Shown here in pieces: positions 37,760 to 46,563 of a stretch of 53,738 bases of DNA. Origin of the DNA: Streptomyces fumigatiscleroticus. Its GTDB lineage: Bacteria; Actinomycetota; Actinomycetes; Streptomycetales; Streptomycetaceae. The first letter of the stretch is position 1. Each line of letters begins with the position of its first letter. The stretch spans positions 1 through 53,738 of the forward strand of contig NZ_BMQF01000032.1 of assembly GCF_014647975.1 (NCBI RefSeq), read 5' to 3'. Under the pieces are notes generated by a model, which was not told the DNA's origin, did no database searches, and saw nothing but the letters and a program-made list of their open reading frames with translations. Both the position numbers and the translations under genes were made by a program.

Positions 37760-39004
37760 TTGAACGAGCAATCCCGTGACGTCCGCGCCATCCAACTCCC
37801 GCGCTGGGGGCGGGTGGCTACGGACCCAGGTGTGGTGCCCTGGCTGGTCTTCGATGAGGAGGGGAAGGTCGTGCAGCCGGTCCGCAGGTTCCTGATCGAC
37901 TTCATCGCCCGGGACAACCGGACCGGCAGCGTGCGCAGCTACGCCTATGACCTGCTGCGCTGGTGGCGGTGGCTGCGGGTGGTCGAGGTCGAGTGGAACC
38001 GCGCGACCTCGGCGGAGGTGCGGGACTTCGTGCTGTGGCTCAGGGCCGCGACGAAGCCGCGTCGGTCGGCGCGTACGCACTCTGTGCCGACTGCGGGGAC
38101 CACGAATCCGATCACGAAGAAGACGTACCTGGATGACCGCTACAAGCCGCGGACGATCCGGCACAGCAACGCGGTACTGCGCAGTTTCTACGACTTCTGG
38201 ATCGAGTCGGGCGGCGGTCCGCTAGTCAACCCGGTACCGCTGGCGCGGTCCGACCGGCGTCGGCCGCATGCTCGTCACAACCCGCTGGAGCCCTTCCGAC
38301 GGGGTGAGGGGCGCCTGCGCTACAACCCGAAGGTTCCCCAGCGCAGGCCCCGGCAGATGCCGGACGAGCGGTGGAACGAGCTGTTCGGGGCTCTTCGCTC
38401 GAACCGCGATCGGGCGATCCTGGCCCTGGCGGTCAGCAACGGCGCCCGCGCGTCGGAGCTGCTGGGTGTTCGCGGAGTCGACCTCGACTGGGGCGACCAG
38501 CTCATGCGGGTCGTGCGTAAGGGCACCTTGGCAGAGCAGTGGTTGCCGACCAGCCCGGAGGCATTCGTCTGGACCCGCCTCTACCTCGCCGAAGGACCGC
38601 CGGCCGATCCCCAGCTCCCACTGTGGTGGACCCTTCGCCGCCGAGACCACGGGGAGGGGCTGGCCTACCAGCCCATGAACTACGAGGCTCTGCGCGCGGT
38701 GTTCCGCAGGGTCAACGCGCTGCTGGGCACGAACTGGTCGATGCACGACCTGCGGCACACTGCCGCCCTGCGGATGGCTCGCGACGAGAGCTTGTCGCTG
38801 CGGGACGTGCAGACCATCCTCGGTCACGCCCACTTGAGTACGACGGCCGACGTCTACCTGGTGGAAGAAGAGTCCCAGGTCATCCGACGTGTTCAAGAGC
38901 ACCTGGCCGAGCTCAAGGAACGGGCGAATCGACCCGCCCCACCCGTCGCAGTGGGCTACGACGCGGGCGATCTGGACGTTCTCTTTGGCGGGGGTGCAGC
39001 ATGA
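37760..39004 (+). CDS. Tyrosine recombinase 1 (TnpA-like)
   Basis: 414 aa from TTG with AAGGAG upstream. An N-terminal SAM-like core-binding domain (VRSYAYDLLRWWRWLRVVEV), then the catalytic domain: arginine in SNGARASELLGV, H-x-x-R in MHDLRHTAALRMA, histidine in ILGHAHLSTT and tyrosine in ADVYLVEEE. All active-site residues are present. It overlaps recombinase 2 by ATGA. Paired large recombinases are typical of Tn554-like elements, where both are needed for transposition. Confidence 0.9.
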   Translation: MNEQSRDVRAIQLPRWGRVATDPGVVPWLVFDEEGKVVQPVRRFLIDFIARDNRTGSVRSYAYDLLRWWRWLRVVEVEWNRATSAEVRDFVLWLRAATKPRRSARTHSVPTAGTTNPITKKTYLDDRYKPRTIRHSNAVLRSFYDFWIESGGGPLVNPVPLARSDRRRPHARHNPLEPFRRGEGRLRYNPKVPQRRPRQMPDERWNELFGALRSNRDRAILALAVSNGARASELLGVRGVDLDWGDQLMRVVRKGTLAEQWLPTSPEAFVWTRLYLAEGPPADPQLPLWWTLRRRDHGEGLAYQPMNYEALRAVFRRVNALLGTNWSMHDLRHTAALRMARDESLSLRDVQTILGHAHLSTTADVYLVEEESQVIRRVQEHLAELKERANRPAPPVAVGYDAGDLDVLFGGGAA

Positions 39005-41526
39005 CCCGCCAGGCACCGCGCCGCGCCAACTCGATTCGACGAGCCGGGACCGGCCCTACGCCGCCGCGGCGGCTGTTCGTCGAGCACGATCTGAAGGCTG
39101 ACGAGGATCGCATCGGCCCGCACGACCGGCTCAGCCGGGACGAGGTCCTCGCCCTGCTGCCCACCCTGCCGGCCTGGCCGCAGCGAACGTACAGCCGCGG
39201 GGTTGCTCCCGGCAGCCGGCGTCTCGCCGGAGCGGCGAAGATTCTCGACTGGCTGTTGACCCACCCCGGGGAGGGCTGGCAGGCACGCTGGCTGGCCGCC
39301 GACGCCGACCGCGGGAAGGAGTGGGTCGGCGCCCTGACCACGGGCGACCCACGCTGCGAAGAGTCCCGGCGCAGCGAAATCCTCATGGGCCTTAACAGCC
39401 TGATGATCAGCAAGATCGTGCTGCCCCGCCACGGCTTCCTCCGCCGCTTCAAGGCTCTGACGCTGCTCAAGGACGTCCAGCGGATGTTCCCCGCCGGTCG
39501 ACTCGACCGCATGCGTGAGTACGGGGCCGAACTCGGCATGACGCCACGGCACATCGACGAGGGCCTGCGGGTGATCTCCGCGATCATCCTGCACACCGGA
39601 CGTGACCTGGAAGAACTCACCGGCGAAGACATCTTCCACCTGCGTGCTGTCGCCCGCCGGGACCGGGGCGAAGCCTATGTGGGCACCCACCCTGCCTGGG
39701 ACCTGTTGCGCGGCATCGGAGTCATCGACTCCAAGGACACCCTCAAGGACGCGCTGCGACACGGCCAGCGGCCCACCGCGGAACTGGTCGACGCCTACAA
39801 CCTCCAGTCCACGCCCATCCGCAACATGCTGGTCCGCTACCTCGAAGAGCGCCGTCCAGGCGTCGACTACGGGACCTTCCGCGGGCTGGTGAGCGAGTTG
39901 GCGGGTGTCTTCTGGGCGGACATAGAGGCCCACCATCCCGGCATCGACACCCTGCGCCTGCCCCAGGACGTGGTCGACGGGTGGAAGGAACGGCTGACGA
40001 CCTACACCGACAAGGGCGGGCAGGTGCGTGAGCGCCGCTCCCGCATCGACGTGATGATGCGCGTCCGTGGCTTCTACCTGGACATTCAGGAGTGGGCCCA
40101 TGACGACCCGTTCTGGGCTCAGTGGGCAGTCCCCAGCCCGATCACCCGCGGCGACGGCGCGGGCAACCACAAGATCGTCGCCCAGGTCCACTCCCGGATG
40201 CACCAGCGCGTCCGTGAACGCCTGCCCCATCTGCCGGTCCTGCTGGAGACCGCAGAGCGCGTCCGCAGCGAGGCAGCCGCGCTGCTGGAAGCTGCCCGAG
40301 CCACCCCCTTCGAAGAGGTCTTCGAGCGCGAGGGCACCCGCTACCTGCGCATTCTGCCCAAGGTCAACCAGATCCCCAGCCGCCTGGACCACGGCTCCCA
40401 GCACGTCTACATCAAGGAGGTCGACAGCACCGGACGCCGGATCAACCAGACCATCGTCGAAGACGACGCCTTCTGGGCCTGGGCAGCCATCGAGACCCTC
40501 CGCCACACCGGCGTCCGTGCTGAAGAACTGACCGAGCTGACCCATCTCGCCCTGGTCTCCTACAAGCTCCCCGACACCGGCGAGATCGTCCCACTGCTCC
40601 AGATCGTGCCGTCCAAGAGCAACGAGGAACGGCTCCTGCTCGTCAGCCCCGAGCTGGCCAGCGTCCTGGCCACCATCGTCAAGCGCCTGCGCGATGCGAA
40701 CGACGGCAAGATCCCACTGGTCGCCCGTTACGACCACCACGAGCGCGTCACCGGCCCGCAGCTCCCTCACCTCTTCCAGCGCCGGCCCTACTGGCAGGCT
40801 CAGGTCTTGAACGAGACCAGCATCAAACGCCTCCTCGACCGCACCCTCGTGGCCACCGGCCTACGCGACGCTGCCGGCGAGCCCCTGCGCTACACCCCGC
40901 ACGACTTCCGCCGCATGTTCGCCACCGAGGCCGTCAGCGGAGGGCTGCCCGTCCACATCGCTGCCCGCATCCTCGGCCACAAGACGCTGACCACCACTCA
41001 GGCATACCTCGCCGTCTTTCAGGACGACCTGGTGCGTACCTACCGCGGCTTCCTGGACCGGCGCCGAGCTGACCGGCCACAGGAGGAGTACCGCGAGCCG
41101 ACCGAACAGGAGTGGCGCGACTTCCAGCAGCACTTCGAGCTCCGCAAGGTGTCCCTCGGCACCTGCGGGCGGCCCTACGGAACCCCCTGCAAGCACGAAC
41201 ATGCCTGCATCCGCTGCCCGGTTCTCCAGATCGACGCCCGCCAGAAGCCCCGCCTCATCGAGATCGTCCAGAATCTCCGCAAGCGCATCACCGAGGCCCG
41301 CGGAAACGGCTGGCTCGGCGAGGTCGAAGGACTACAGGTCAGCTTCGACGCCGCGATGGCCAAGCTCAATAGCCTCAAGCGGGCCCCGACCGATGGCCGG
41401 CCACAGTTGGTCGACCTCGGCATGCCGGTCTTCACCGACGACACACCGCCGCCTCACCTGGGCGGGCGCGTCGTCAGGGCTGACAGGGGCAGCGTGGACG
41501 GCGAAGACGAGCCATCGCCAGGGTGA
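39001..41526 (+). CDS. Tyrosine recombinase 2 (TnpB-like, 841 aa)
   Basis: A long N-terminal region (~1-460) of unknown fold, then a catalytic domain: arginine in HTGVRAEELTEL, a lysine-bearing strand IVPSKSNEERLL, H-x-x-R in PHDFRRMFATEA, histidine in ILGHKTLTTT and tyrosine in QAYLAVF. A C-terminal cysteine cluster (CGRPYGTPCKHEHACIRCPV) looks like a zinc-binding tail, as in other TnpB-type recombinases. It overlaps recombinase 1 by ATGA, so equimolar expression is likely. Confidence 0.9.
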   Translation: MTRQAPRRANSIRRAGTGPTPPRRLFVEHDLKADEDRIGPHDRLSRDEVLALLPTLPAWPQRTYSRGVAPGSRRLAGAAKILDWLLTHPGEGWQARWLAADADRGKEWVGALTTGDPRCEESRRSEILMGLNSLMISKIVLPRHGFLRRFKALTLLKDVQRMFPAGRLDRMREYGAELGMTPRHIDEGLRVISAIILHTGRDLEELTGEDIFHLRAVARRDRGEAYVGTHPAWDLLRGIGVIDSKDTLKDALRHGQRPTAELVDAYNLQSTPIRNMLVRYLEERRPGVDYGTFRGLVSELAGVFWADIEAHHPGIDTLRLPQDVVDGWKERLTTYTDKGGQVRERRSRIDVMMRVRGFYLDIQEWAHDDPFWAQWAVPSPITRGDGAGNHKIVAQVHSRMHQRVRERLPHLPVLLETAERVRSEAAALLEAARATPFEEVFEREGTRYLRILPKVNQIPSRLDHGSQHVYIKEVDSTGRRINQTIVEDDAFWAWAAIETLRHTGVRAEELTELTHLALVSYKLPDTGEIVPLLQIVPSKSNEERLLLVSPELASVLATIVKRLRDANDGKIPLVARYDHHERVTGPQLPHLFQRRPYWQAQVLNETSIKRLLDRTLVATGLRDAAGEPLRYTPHDFRRMFATEAVSGGLPVHIAARILGHKTLTTTQAYLAVFQDDLVRTYRGFLDRRRADRPQEEYREPTEQEWRDFQQHFELRKVSLGTCGRPYGTPCKHEHACIRCPVLQIDARQKPRLIEIVQNLRKRITEARGNGWLGEVEGLQVSFDAAMAKLNSLKRAPTDGRPQLVDLGMPVFTDDTPPPHLGGRVVRADRGSVDGEDEPSPG

Positions 41527-41628
41527 GCCGAAAAGGGGCCATGAGAGGCAAGGGGGTGCGCAGTGCTGGTCTGCGGCACCAACAGAGCGCCGCGCTGAGC
41601 TCACCGCCCATAGCGACGACACCTCCGC

Positions 41629-42813
41629 TCACGGGGTGCTGGGGTCCCTGGCGCACAGTGCGTGGTCGATCAGGGCGCTGGCCGCGTTCTCCTGCTCCAG
41701 TATGTGGTCCTTGGTGTCGCCGCGGGCCTCGGACATGGAGACCACAGCGCTTCGACGCCCATCGTCGGTGACTCCGTTGAGAGTGATGTAGCCGCCGTCC
41801 CCGCCCTCATGGCTCCAGTAGGTTCCTCCGCATCCCAGAGGGCGTTCGACCAGGCCGAGCCCGTACCGGCCCTTGGGCCACAGCTCTTGGACCTCCGCGC
41901 TCACGGGGACGGTCTGCTTCATCTTGGCCAGTTGCCGTGCCGGTAGTAGTCGGCCGTCGAGCAGCGCGCGGAAGAAGCGGTTCTCATCCCGAGTGGTCGT
42001 GACCCACGAAAGGTTCGCGTAGTCCACCGGTATCTGGTCGGTGACATTCACCCGGGACCCGGGGCCGAAGAGCTGGTAAGCCTGGGCGTGGGGCCGGGGC
42101 AGGGTGGGCGAGGTGCCCATCCACCGGGTCTGGTCGAGGCCCAGCGGGCGCAGGATGCGGTTTTTGATCTCTTGGTGAGCGGGGTGGCCGGTGGCCTTCT
42201 GGATGATCATGTCGAGCAGGACGTAGCCGGTGTTGGAGTACGCCCAGCCCTTGCTGGGCGGGAACTCCTCCGGCTCATGGGCCATGGCGAGGTCGACCAG
42301 CTGCTCGGGTTCGTAGATGTTGTGGCGCTGCTGGTAGTACTCCTCCGGTGTGGTGTATCCGGGCAGGGCGTCGCGGATGCCGCTGGTGTGCTGGAGCAGG
42401 TGGCGGATGCTGATCTGGCTGCCGTCGTTGCCGTTGCCCCGCACCACTCCGGGCAGCCAGTGGTCGACCGTGTCGTCCAGGGACAGCCTGCCCTCGGCCT
42501 CCAGTTGGAGGACCACGGTGGCGACCAGCGTCTTGGACGTGCTGGCCATGCGGAAGTAGCCGCTGGAAGAGACCGGGCGGCCGGTGTTCAGGTCGGCGGT
42601 ACCGCTGGTGGCGACGGACTGCCGACCGTCAGGCGCGATCACGCGGGCCTGCACACCGCTCACACCGAGGGCGTGGATCGCCTTGGTGTCCCGGCGTAAC
42701 TGCTCCGCGGGGGAGGGACCGGCGGGCTGAGCGATGGCGGGGAACCCCCCGGCGGTGAGCAGCGTAGCGACACCGAGTGCCATGACCAGGTGCTTTCTCA
42801 GAGTCGAAGTCAT
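41629..42813 (-). CDS. Secreted serine hydrolase, beta-lactamase/DD-carboxypeptidase family (S12)
   Basis: 394 aa. A typical signal peptide (basic start, hydrophobic core MALGVATLLTAGGFPAIA, likely cleavage after AIAQ). S-x-x-K is STSK at 91-94, Y-x-N is YSN at 192-194, and the third box is HEGG near 335. This is the R61 DD-peptidase/class C beta-lactamase fold. It may trim peptidoglycan stems, hydrolyse an ester or confer mild beta-lactam tolerance; sequence does not decide. Only cargo gene of the recombinase element, convergent with recombinase 2. Confidence 0.88.
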   Translation of the reverse strand: MTSTLRKHLVMALGVATLLTAGGFPAIAQPAGPSPAEQLRRDTKAIHALGVSGVQARVIAPDGRQSVATSGTADLNTGRPVSSSGYFRMASTSKTLVATVVLQLEAEGRLSLDDTVDHWLPGVVRGNGNDGSQISIRHLLQHTSGIRDALPGYTTPEEYYQQRHNIYEPEQLVDLAMAHEPEEFPPSKGWAYSNTGYVLLDMIIQKATGHPAHQEIKNRILRPLGLDQTRWMGTSPTLPRPHAQAYQLFGPGSRVNVTDQIPVDYANLSWVTTTRDENRFFRALLDGRLLPARQLAKMKQTVPVSAEVQELWPKGRYGLGLVERPLGCGGTYWSHEGGDGGYITLNGVTDDGRRSAVVSMSEARGDTKDHILEQENAASALIDHALCARDPSTP

Positions 42814-42958
42814 GGCTGGACGCTAGTTTCGCCCCCACCGGTGCGCGATCCGGCGCACCCCAAGATCCGAACGGGGGATAACCCCCCAGCGCGGGCCGTC
42901 GCCAGTCTGGCGTCGATCTGCCGAGCGCGGTGTGACGGTTCGCGAATCCAACACCACT

Positions 42959-42988
42959 GAGCGGTCCCGCCGTCAGACGGGACCGCTC
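42959..42988. terminator. Hairpin near the right end of the element
   Basis: GAGCGGTCCCG pairs with CGGGACCGCTC, followed by TCTTGTTG. Confidence 0.65.
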
Positions 42989-43042
42989 TCTTGTTGAAGG
43001 AGCCTCAACCTTGATCGTTTCCTTAGTCCGGAAAAGGGCATC

Positions 43043-43418
43043 CGGACTCACCGAACTCCTGGCCCGCGACCTGCGCGCCCGCGGCCGCCAGGTCGACGTC
43101 GAACACCTCCACGTCCATCTCCCGCGCGTCCTCAGAGCCTGTTTCCGAGCCTCGGCGTTGCCGGACGACGTGAGCACGCGCTGTACTGGAAGCCGCAGGA
43201 GTCCAGAGCAAGTTGTGCATGTACGACTTGACTCCTGCCCCTGGTGACTCCGGACCCCCGCCCGTCTCAGATTCCGCGTTCGCGTAAGCGTCGAATCGAC
43301 GCTTCGACGAACGGAGCGGCTTTCGCCGGATGTCCTTCTCCGGTCCCTGACCTGCGACGCTGAGGCTCGAAAACAGGCTCTCAAGGCGGCCGACACCAAC
43401 ACCGGAGCGAGCGCATGA
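43043..43418 (+). pseudogene. 3' part of the RapZ-like gene, itself split by a MITE
   Basis: 43043-43134 encodes LTELLARDLRARGRQVDVEH, then LHVHLPRVL, the expected second half of the RapZ C-domain. The frame is then broken by the 246-bp element. It resumes at 43384 and reads KAADTNTGASA, ending in a TGA that overlaps ATG 43415 of the next gene. A TTG at 43011 with AAGGAG could still start translation of this fragment. Confidence 0.85.
43135..43380. mobile_element. 246-bp MITE-like element with TCA target duplication
   Basis: The ends are inverted repeats: GAGCCTGTTTCCGAGCCTCG at the left and, read inward from the right, GAGCCTGTTTTCGAGCCTCA, with similarity reaching ~28 bases. TCA flanks both sides (43132-43134 and 43381-43383). 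No transposase is inside. Internal hairpins: AAGCGTCGA-TCGACGCTT and GCAGGAGTC...GACTCCTGC. A 3-bp TNA duplication is typical of IS1031-type IS5-family elements, so a relative of those probably moved it. Confidence 0.85.
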
Positions 43419-43942
43419 CGACCACCGGCCTGTACGACCTCGTGACCAGCGAGGGCGACGACGGCACCATGCACCCCGCCGAACAGCTCTGGACGCCCGG
43501 CGAGGACGCGGTGGAGAACGGCTTCATCGTCCATCGCGGCATGCACGTCACCGGCATCGACGGCCCCACCGACGATCACCTCTACCCGGTCGGCTTCGTC
43601 GTCCTCGGACACCATCGGTGGGCCGACATCATCGAGGCCGCCGCCGCGTACATGGCCCGGGTCCACGGTTGGCGGAACCTGCATCTGTACCCGGGCGATG
43701 ACCCGGCGGTGCTCATCCCCCGCATCCCGCGCGCCGTCCTCACGCACGGCGTCTTCTTACGGCACCCGCACCCGGATCACGGCTGTGGGTGCGAGTGGGA
43801 TGAGACGTGGCGGATGGTGTGGGCACCCAGCACCGAACCCGGCGCGGTCCCGATCACCGCCATGCGGCACCCGGCTGCCCCGGTGACCGCCGCCGGCGTC
43901 CCCAACCCCGACGAAGGCGCCCCTGCAACCTGGGCAGCATGA
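43415..43942 (+). CDS. Hypothetical protein ending the transfer operon (175 aa)
   Basis: It originally started by ATGA overlap with the RapZ-like gene. Mixed alpha/beta; residues ~28-60 NGFIVHRGMHVTGIDGPTDD, ~65-90 a helical ADIIEAAAAYMARVHGW, and a CGCEWDETWRMVWAP segment near 125. No recognised domain. It depends on transcription through the inserted elements, or on a new promoter. Confidence 0.6.
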   Translation: MTTTGLYDLVTSEGDDGTMHPAEQLWTPGEDAVENGFIVHRGMHVTGIDGPTDDHLYPVGFVVLGHHRWADIIEAAAAYMARVHGWRNLHLYPGDDPAVLIPRIPRAVLTHGVFLRHPHPDHGCGCEWDETWRMVWAPSTEPGAVPITAMRHPAAPVTAAGVPNPDEGAPATWAA

Positions 43943-43960
43943 CCTCGGTGCCGTGTGGAT

Positions 43961-44002
43961 GAGGGCCCGTGCTCCTGTGTCGTGACAGGGGTACGGGCCC
44001 TC
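43961..44002 (+). terminator. Terminator of the transfer operon
   Basis: GAGGGCCCGT pairs with ACGGGCCCTC; 22-base loop. Confidence 0.7.
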
Positions 44003-44068
44003 GTGCGTTCCCGGGGTGGAAACAAGAGTTTCCAAGTCGTTCGACTCGCTCGAACATCGGAAGGAGAC

Positions 44069-44110
44069 AAGGGCCCGGTCCCCGCGAGCTGCGGAGACCG
44101 GGCCCTTTTT
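44069..44110. terminator. Rho-independent terminator between tra operon and parAB
   Basis: AAGGGCCCGGTC pairs with GACCGGGCCCTT, followed by a T-run (plus strand) and preceded by an A-containing flank; suited to stop both convergent units. Confidence 0.85.
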
Positions 44111-44126
44111 GCGTTCCTGCCGTCTT

Positions 44127-44142
44127 GTTTCCCGCGGGAAAC
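44127..44142. promoter_or_regulatory. parS-like site 1
   Basis: GTTTCCCGCGGGAAAC, a perfect 16-bp palindrome, one base before the parA stop codon on the far side of the gene. Similar in size and shape to chromosomal parS (GTTTCACGTGGAAC-type). Confidence 0.88.
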
Positions 44143-44143
44143 G

Positions 44144-45058
44144 TCAGGTGCGGCGGTCGAAGCCGAGCGCGGTGGCGACCTTGTTGTACTCCTGGGCGGG
44201 CATGCTGTTCGGCGCGAAGATCGGCACCGGGCAGTCGTCGCGGTAGATCTTCGGCATCTCGCCGGACCAGTGAACGAGCGGCAACAGGAGTTCGCCGTAG
44301 GCGTCCTCCAGCTCTGCGAGCGTCTTGAAGTGCTCCTTGGTGCCGTATGAGGAGTTGGGCGCGGCGCAGGCGAGGATCCGCTTCACCTCGGGGGAGATGC
44401 CCTTGGTGATGTACTTCCGCTGGGTGCGGATCTCGTGGAGCTTCTTCTCCAGGCGTACGAGTGCGCCGGCCTCCTTGAAGGTGCACAGCACCGGTGGAAG
44501 GACTTCGCCGTCGACGTCCTTGTCCAGGGCGATGAACGCGGTGACGGTGGTGCGCCCGTAGGTGGCCGGGCAGTCGATGAGGACGGCGTCCCACTCGCCG
44601 TCCATCGCCGCCAGGCCGTCGCGGATCCAGTACGAGTCGGCGTTGCGGTGGTCGTTGAGGAGCCGCTCGGCTTCGTCGATGTCGGGGTCGTCGATGTTGC
44701 CGGGGACGATGTACAGGTTCTCGATCAGCTCGTACGCGGCGTCCGGGTCCTCCGAATCGATCTCGTCCACCTGGTACCGGGCCTGGACGACAGCGTCCTT
44801 CAGCTCGGCCTGTTCCTTCATGACGTCCGTGATCCCGAGTTGCCCGTCCCGGAACGCGCTGTAGCCCAGGACCTGGCTGCTGTTGCACTGCGGGTCCAGG
44901 TCGATGACGAGGACCCGGTACCCGCGCTGCGCGATGATCGTGGCGAGGCTGGTGCAGGAGCTGGTCTTGGCGGTGCCGCCGGCCTTGAGGGCAAAAACGA
45001 GGACGCGGGTCTTGTCGAGGACGCGTGCTCTGGCGGGCGCTGCGGTGCTGCTGTTCAT
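44144..45058 (-). CDS. parA: ParA partition ATPase
   Basis: 304 aa from ATG 45058 with GGAG upstream. Deviant Walker A KAGGTAKTS (25-33), Walker A' VLVIDLDPQCNSSQVLG (49-65) and Walker B DAVLIDCPATYG. The second lysine of the usual KGGVGKT is kept, and the first is replaced by a KAGG arrangement. It drives plasmid segregation by ATP-dependent binding to the nucleoid. The gene lies 32 bases after parB and shares its transcript; parS-like site 1 abuts its 3' end. Confidence 0.92.
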   Translation of the reverse strand: MNSSTAAPARARVLDKTRVLVFALKAGGTAKTSSCTSLATIIAQRGYRVLVIDLDPQCNSSQVLGYSAFRDGQLGITDVMKEQAELKDAVVQARYQVDEIDSEDPDAAYELIENLYIVPGNIDDPDIDEAERLLNDHRNADSYWIRDGLAAMDGEWDAVLIDCPATYGRTTVTAFIALDKDVDGEVLPPVLCTFKEAGALVRLEKKLHEIRTQRKYITKGISPEVKRILACAAPNSSYGTKEHFKTLAELEDAYGELLLPLVHWSGEMPKIYRDDCPVPIFAPNSMPAQEYNKVATALGFDRRT

Positions 45059-45090
45059 GGAAGTCTCCGGAGAGCCGGGGAGGGCGGTGT

Positions 45091-46563
45091 TCACTTCGTC
45101 TCCTGGGGAGAGAGGCCAAGCAGTTCCTGCTCGTACTCGGTCGGCTGGTAGGCGACCTTGCTGGTGATGAGGAACTTCAGGTGCGCGCGGTCGCGGTCGT
45201 CCCATTCGCGGTCGGTTCGGGAGGCGCGTACCTCGTTGGCGGCGAGAGCGATGGCGAACGCGGCTCGGCGCTTCAGGTTGGCATCGCCGTCGGCGGCGAC
45301 CGCGTCGAAGTAGACGCTCGCCCGTCCGGCCTTGGGCCCCTTCCCCAGGTCCCTCAGCCACTCGTGGGCCCGGGTGGCCGCCTCCTTCCACTCCTTCGGG
45401 TTGAGCACCGCGTTGACCAGGAGCGCATTGACTTCGGAGGCACCGGCGTACCGCTCTTCGGAGAGGATCAGTCGGCATGCGAGGTCGCGCTGCTCGGCTG
45501 ACTCGGCTGCGGCAAGGAGCCTGCTCCGGTCCTCGGTCGACTCCTCGGACTCGGTCCCACCGGACGGCTTGCCGTCTGCGGCGTTGTCACCGGTCGTCTG
45601 GTGCGGGATCGACGTCTCGCCCTGCTGCTGGCCGGAGGGACCCGCCTGTTCTGTTCCCTGCTCCTGGTCGTGTTTCCCGCGGGAAACGTCCCCGTCGCTC
45701 CCCGACGTCTCCGACGTGTCATCGGCGGGAGCGGAGCCGCTCCACTTCGCGTTTCCCGCGGGAAACACAGTTGCTTCGAGCTTGAGCCGGTTCTTCGCAG
45801 CCTCCGCCGTGATCTTCTCGTCCTGCATCCAGCCGAATGCCTTCAGCTGAAGAGTGTGCGCAGCCTCGGAGGAGTTGCTGTCCTGGTCGTCCTTGATGGT
45901 CGACAACGTGTAGCCGGCCTTGGGCGAGGTGCTGCCCGCGTGAATTGAGTCCTGGATCTCCTGCGGGAGGTCCAGCAGGTTGAGGATCCGGGTGACGCTT
46001 CCCCGGCTGCCGTAGCCAGCCCGCTCGGCAATCTGCTCACCGGTGAGGCCGCGCCGCCGCAACAGGTCAAGCTGGAGGGCCTGCTCGATGGGCGTGAGGT
46101 TCTCCCGATCCTTGTTCTCACTGATCAGGTTCTCCTCGACCGTGCGCTCCTTGGCCCACTTGTCGCGGAGGATCACCAGCATCGGCTTCCCGGCCTTGAG
46201 CGCAGCCTCACGGCGACGGTGGCCGGGGCCAAGGATGTAGGTCCGATCCGGGTGCGGCACCTGGTCCGCCCACTCCGGGTACATCTCCATGAAGAGGTCG
46301 GTGTGCATCACGGCACCGGGCGTGTGCACACCCTGACGCTGGACGCTGTCGACCAGTTCGTCGATGTTCCCCAGCCCGAGACGCTGGTTCATGGGGTTCG
46401 GGCTGATGTCGGCCGGGTCGTGCTCGAACAGCTCCCCGTCCTCGGGGTCAAGCGTGTGAATCCCCGAGGGTCCCGGGTTGGGCACGTCGACCCCGGCCTT
46501 CGCCCGCTCTTGGTTGAGCTTGCCGCCGCCCTTGTTCCGCATGGGCTTGCGTGGCGCGGTCAT
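45091..46563 (-). CDS. parB: ParB partition protein
   Basis: 490 aa. The N-terminal ParB/Srx CTPase domain includes LVDSVQRQGVHTPGAVM and YILGPGHRRREAA (GHRRRxA in place of the usual GERRxRA), then ENLISENKDRENLTPIEQAL. A helix-turn-helix follows (LTGEQIAERAGYGSRGSVTR). Residues ~255-345 are a low-complexity insertion; the two internal parS-like palindromes fall in it. The helical C-terminal domain is ~350-490. ParB loads at parS, spreads and stimulates ParA. Unusually long for a plasmid ParB because of the insertion. Confidence 0.92.
   Translation of the reverse strand: MTAPRKPMRNKGGGKLNQERAKAGVDVPNPGPSGIHTLDPEDGELFEHDPADISPNPMNQRLGLGNIDELVDSVQRQGVHTPGAVMHTDLFMEMYPEWADQVPHPDRTYILGPGHRRREAALKAGKPMLVILRDKWAKERTVEENLISENKDRENLTPIEQALQLDLLRRRGLTGEQIAERAGYGSRGSVTRILNLLDLPQEIQDSIHAGSTSPKAGYTLSTIKDDQDSNSSEAAHTLQLKAFGWMQDEKITAEAAKNRLKLEATVFPAGNAKWSGSAPADDTSETSGSDGDVSRGKHDQEQGTEQAGPSGQQQGETSIPHQTTGDNAADGKPSGGTESEESTEDRSRLLAAAESAEQRDLACRLILSEERYAGASEVNALLVNAVLNPKEWKEAATRAHEWLRDLGKGPKAGRASVYFDAVAADGDANLKRRAAFAIALAANEVRASRTDREWDDRDRAHLKFLITSKVAYQPTEYEQELLGLSPQETK
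45672..45687. promoter_or_regulatory. parS-like site 2 (inside parB)
   Basis: Same 16-bp palindrome within the parB coding sequence, where it encodes VSRGK. Confidence 0.88.
45751..45766. promoter_or_regulatory. parS-like site 3 (inside parB)
   Basis: Same 16-bp palindrome in parB in another frame, where it encodes VFPAGN; 79 bases from site 2. Confidence 0.88.

Larger units (their letters stand above)
37658..43042 (+). mobile_element. Tyrosine-recombinase element with S12 hydrolase cargo (~5.4 kb)
   Basis: The element separates GCAGGRHRVV from LTELLARDLRARG of one RapZ-like protein. It carries two overlapping tyrosine recombinases and a convergent serine hydrolase. CCGGACT occurs at both edges (37664-37670 and 43038-43044). 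At the right edge it also appears inverted (AGTCCGG at 43026). A simple join at CCGGACT leaves the frame off by one, so the exact ends are uncertain by ~15 bases. Tn554-type elements, which also use paired recombinases, leave non-identical core bases at the two ends, which would explain this. Confidence 0.8.

Noticed and set aside
37658..43042. Reading the recombinase element as the plasmid's own integration system
   Set aside because: It interrupts a plasmid gene and carries unrelated cargo, and the plasmid has telomeres and partition genes for autonomous life; it is a passenger.
44014..44036. TGGAAAC-n-GTTTCCA inverted repeat as a fifth parS
   Set aside because: Arms are separated by six bases and lack the CCCGCGGG centre of the four identical sites.
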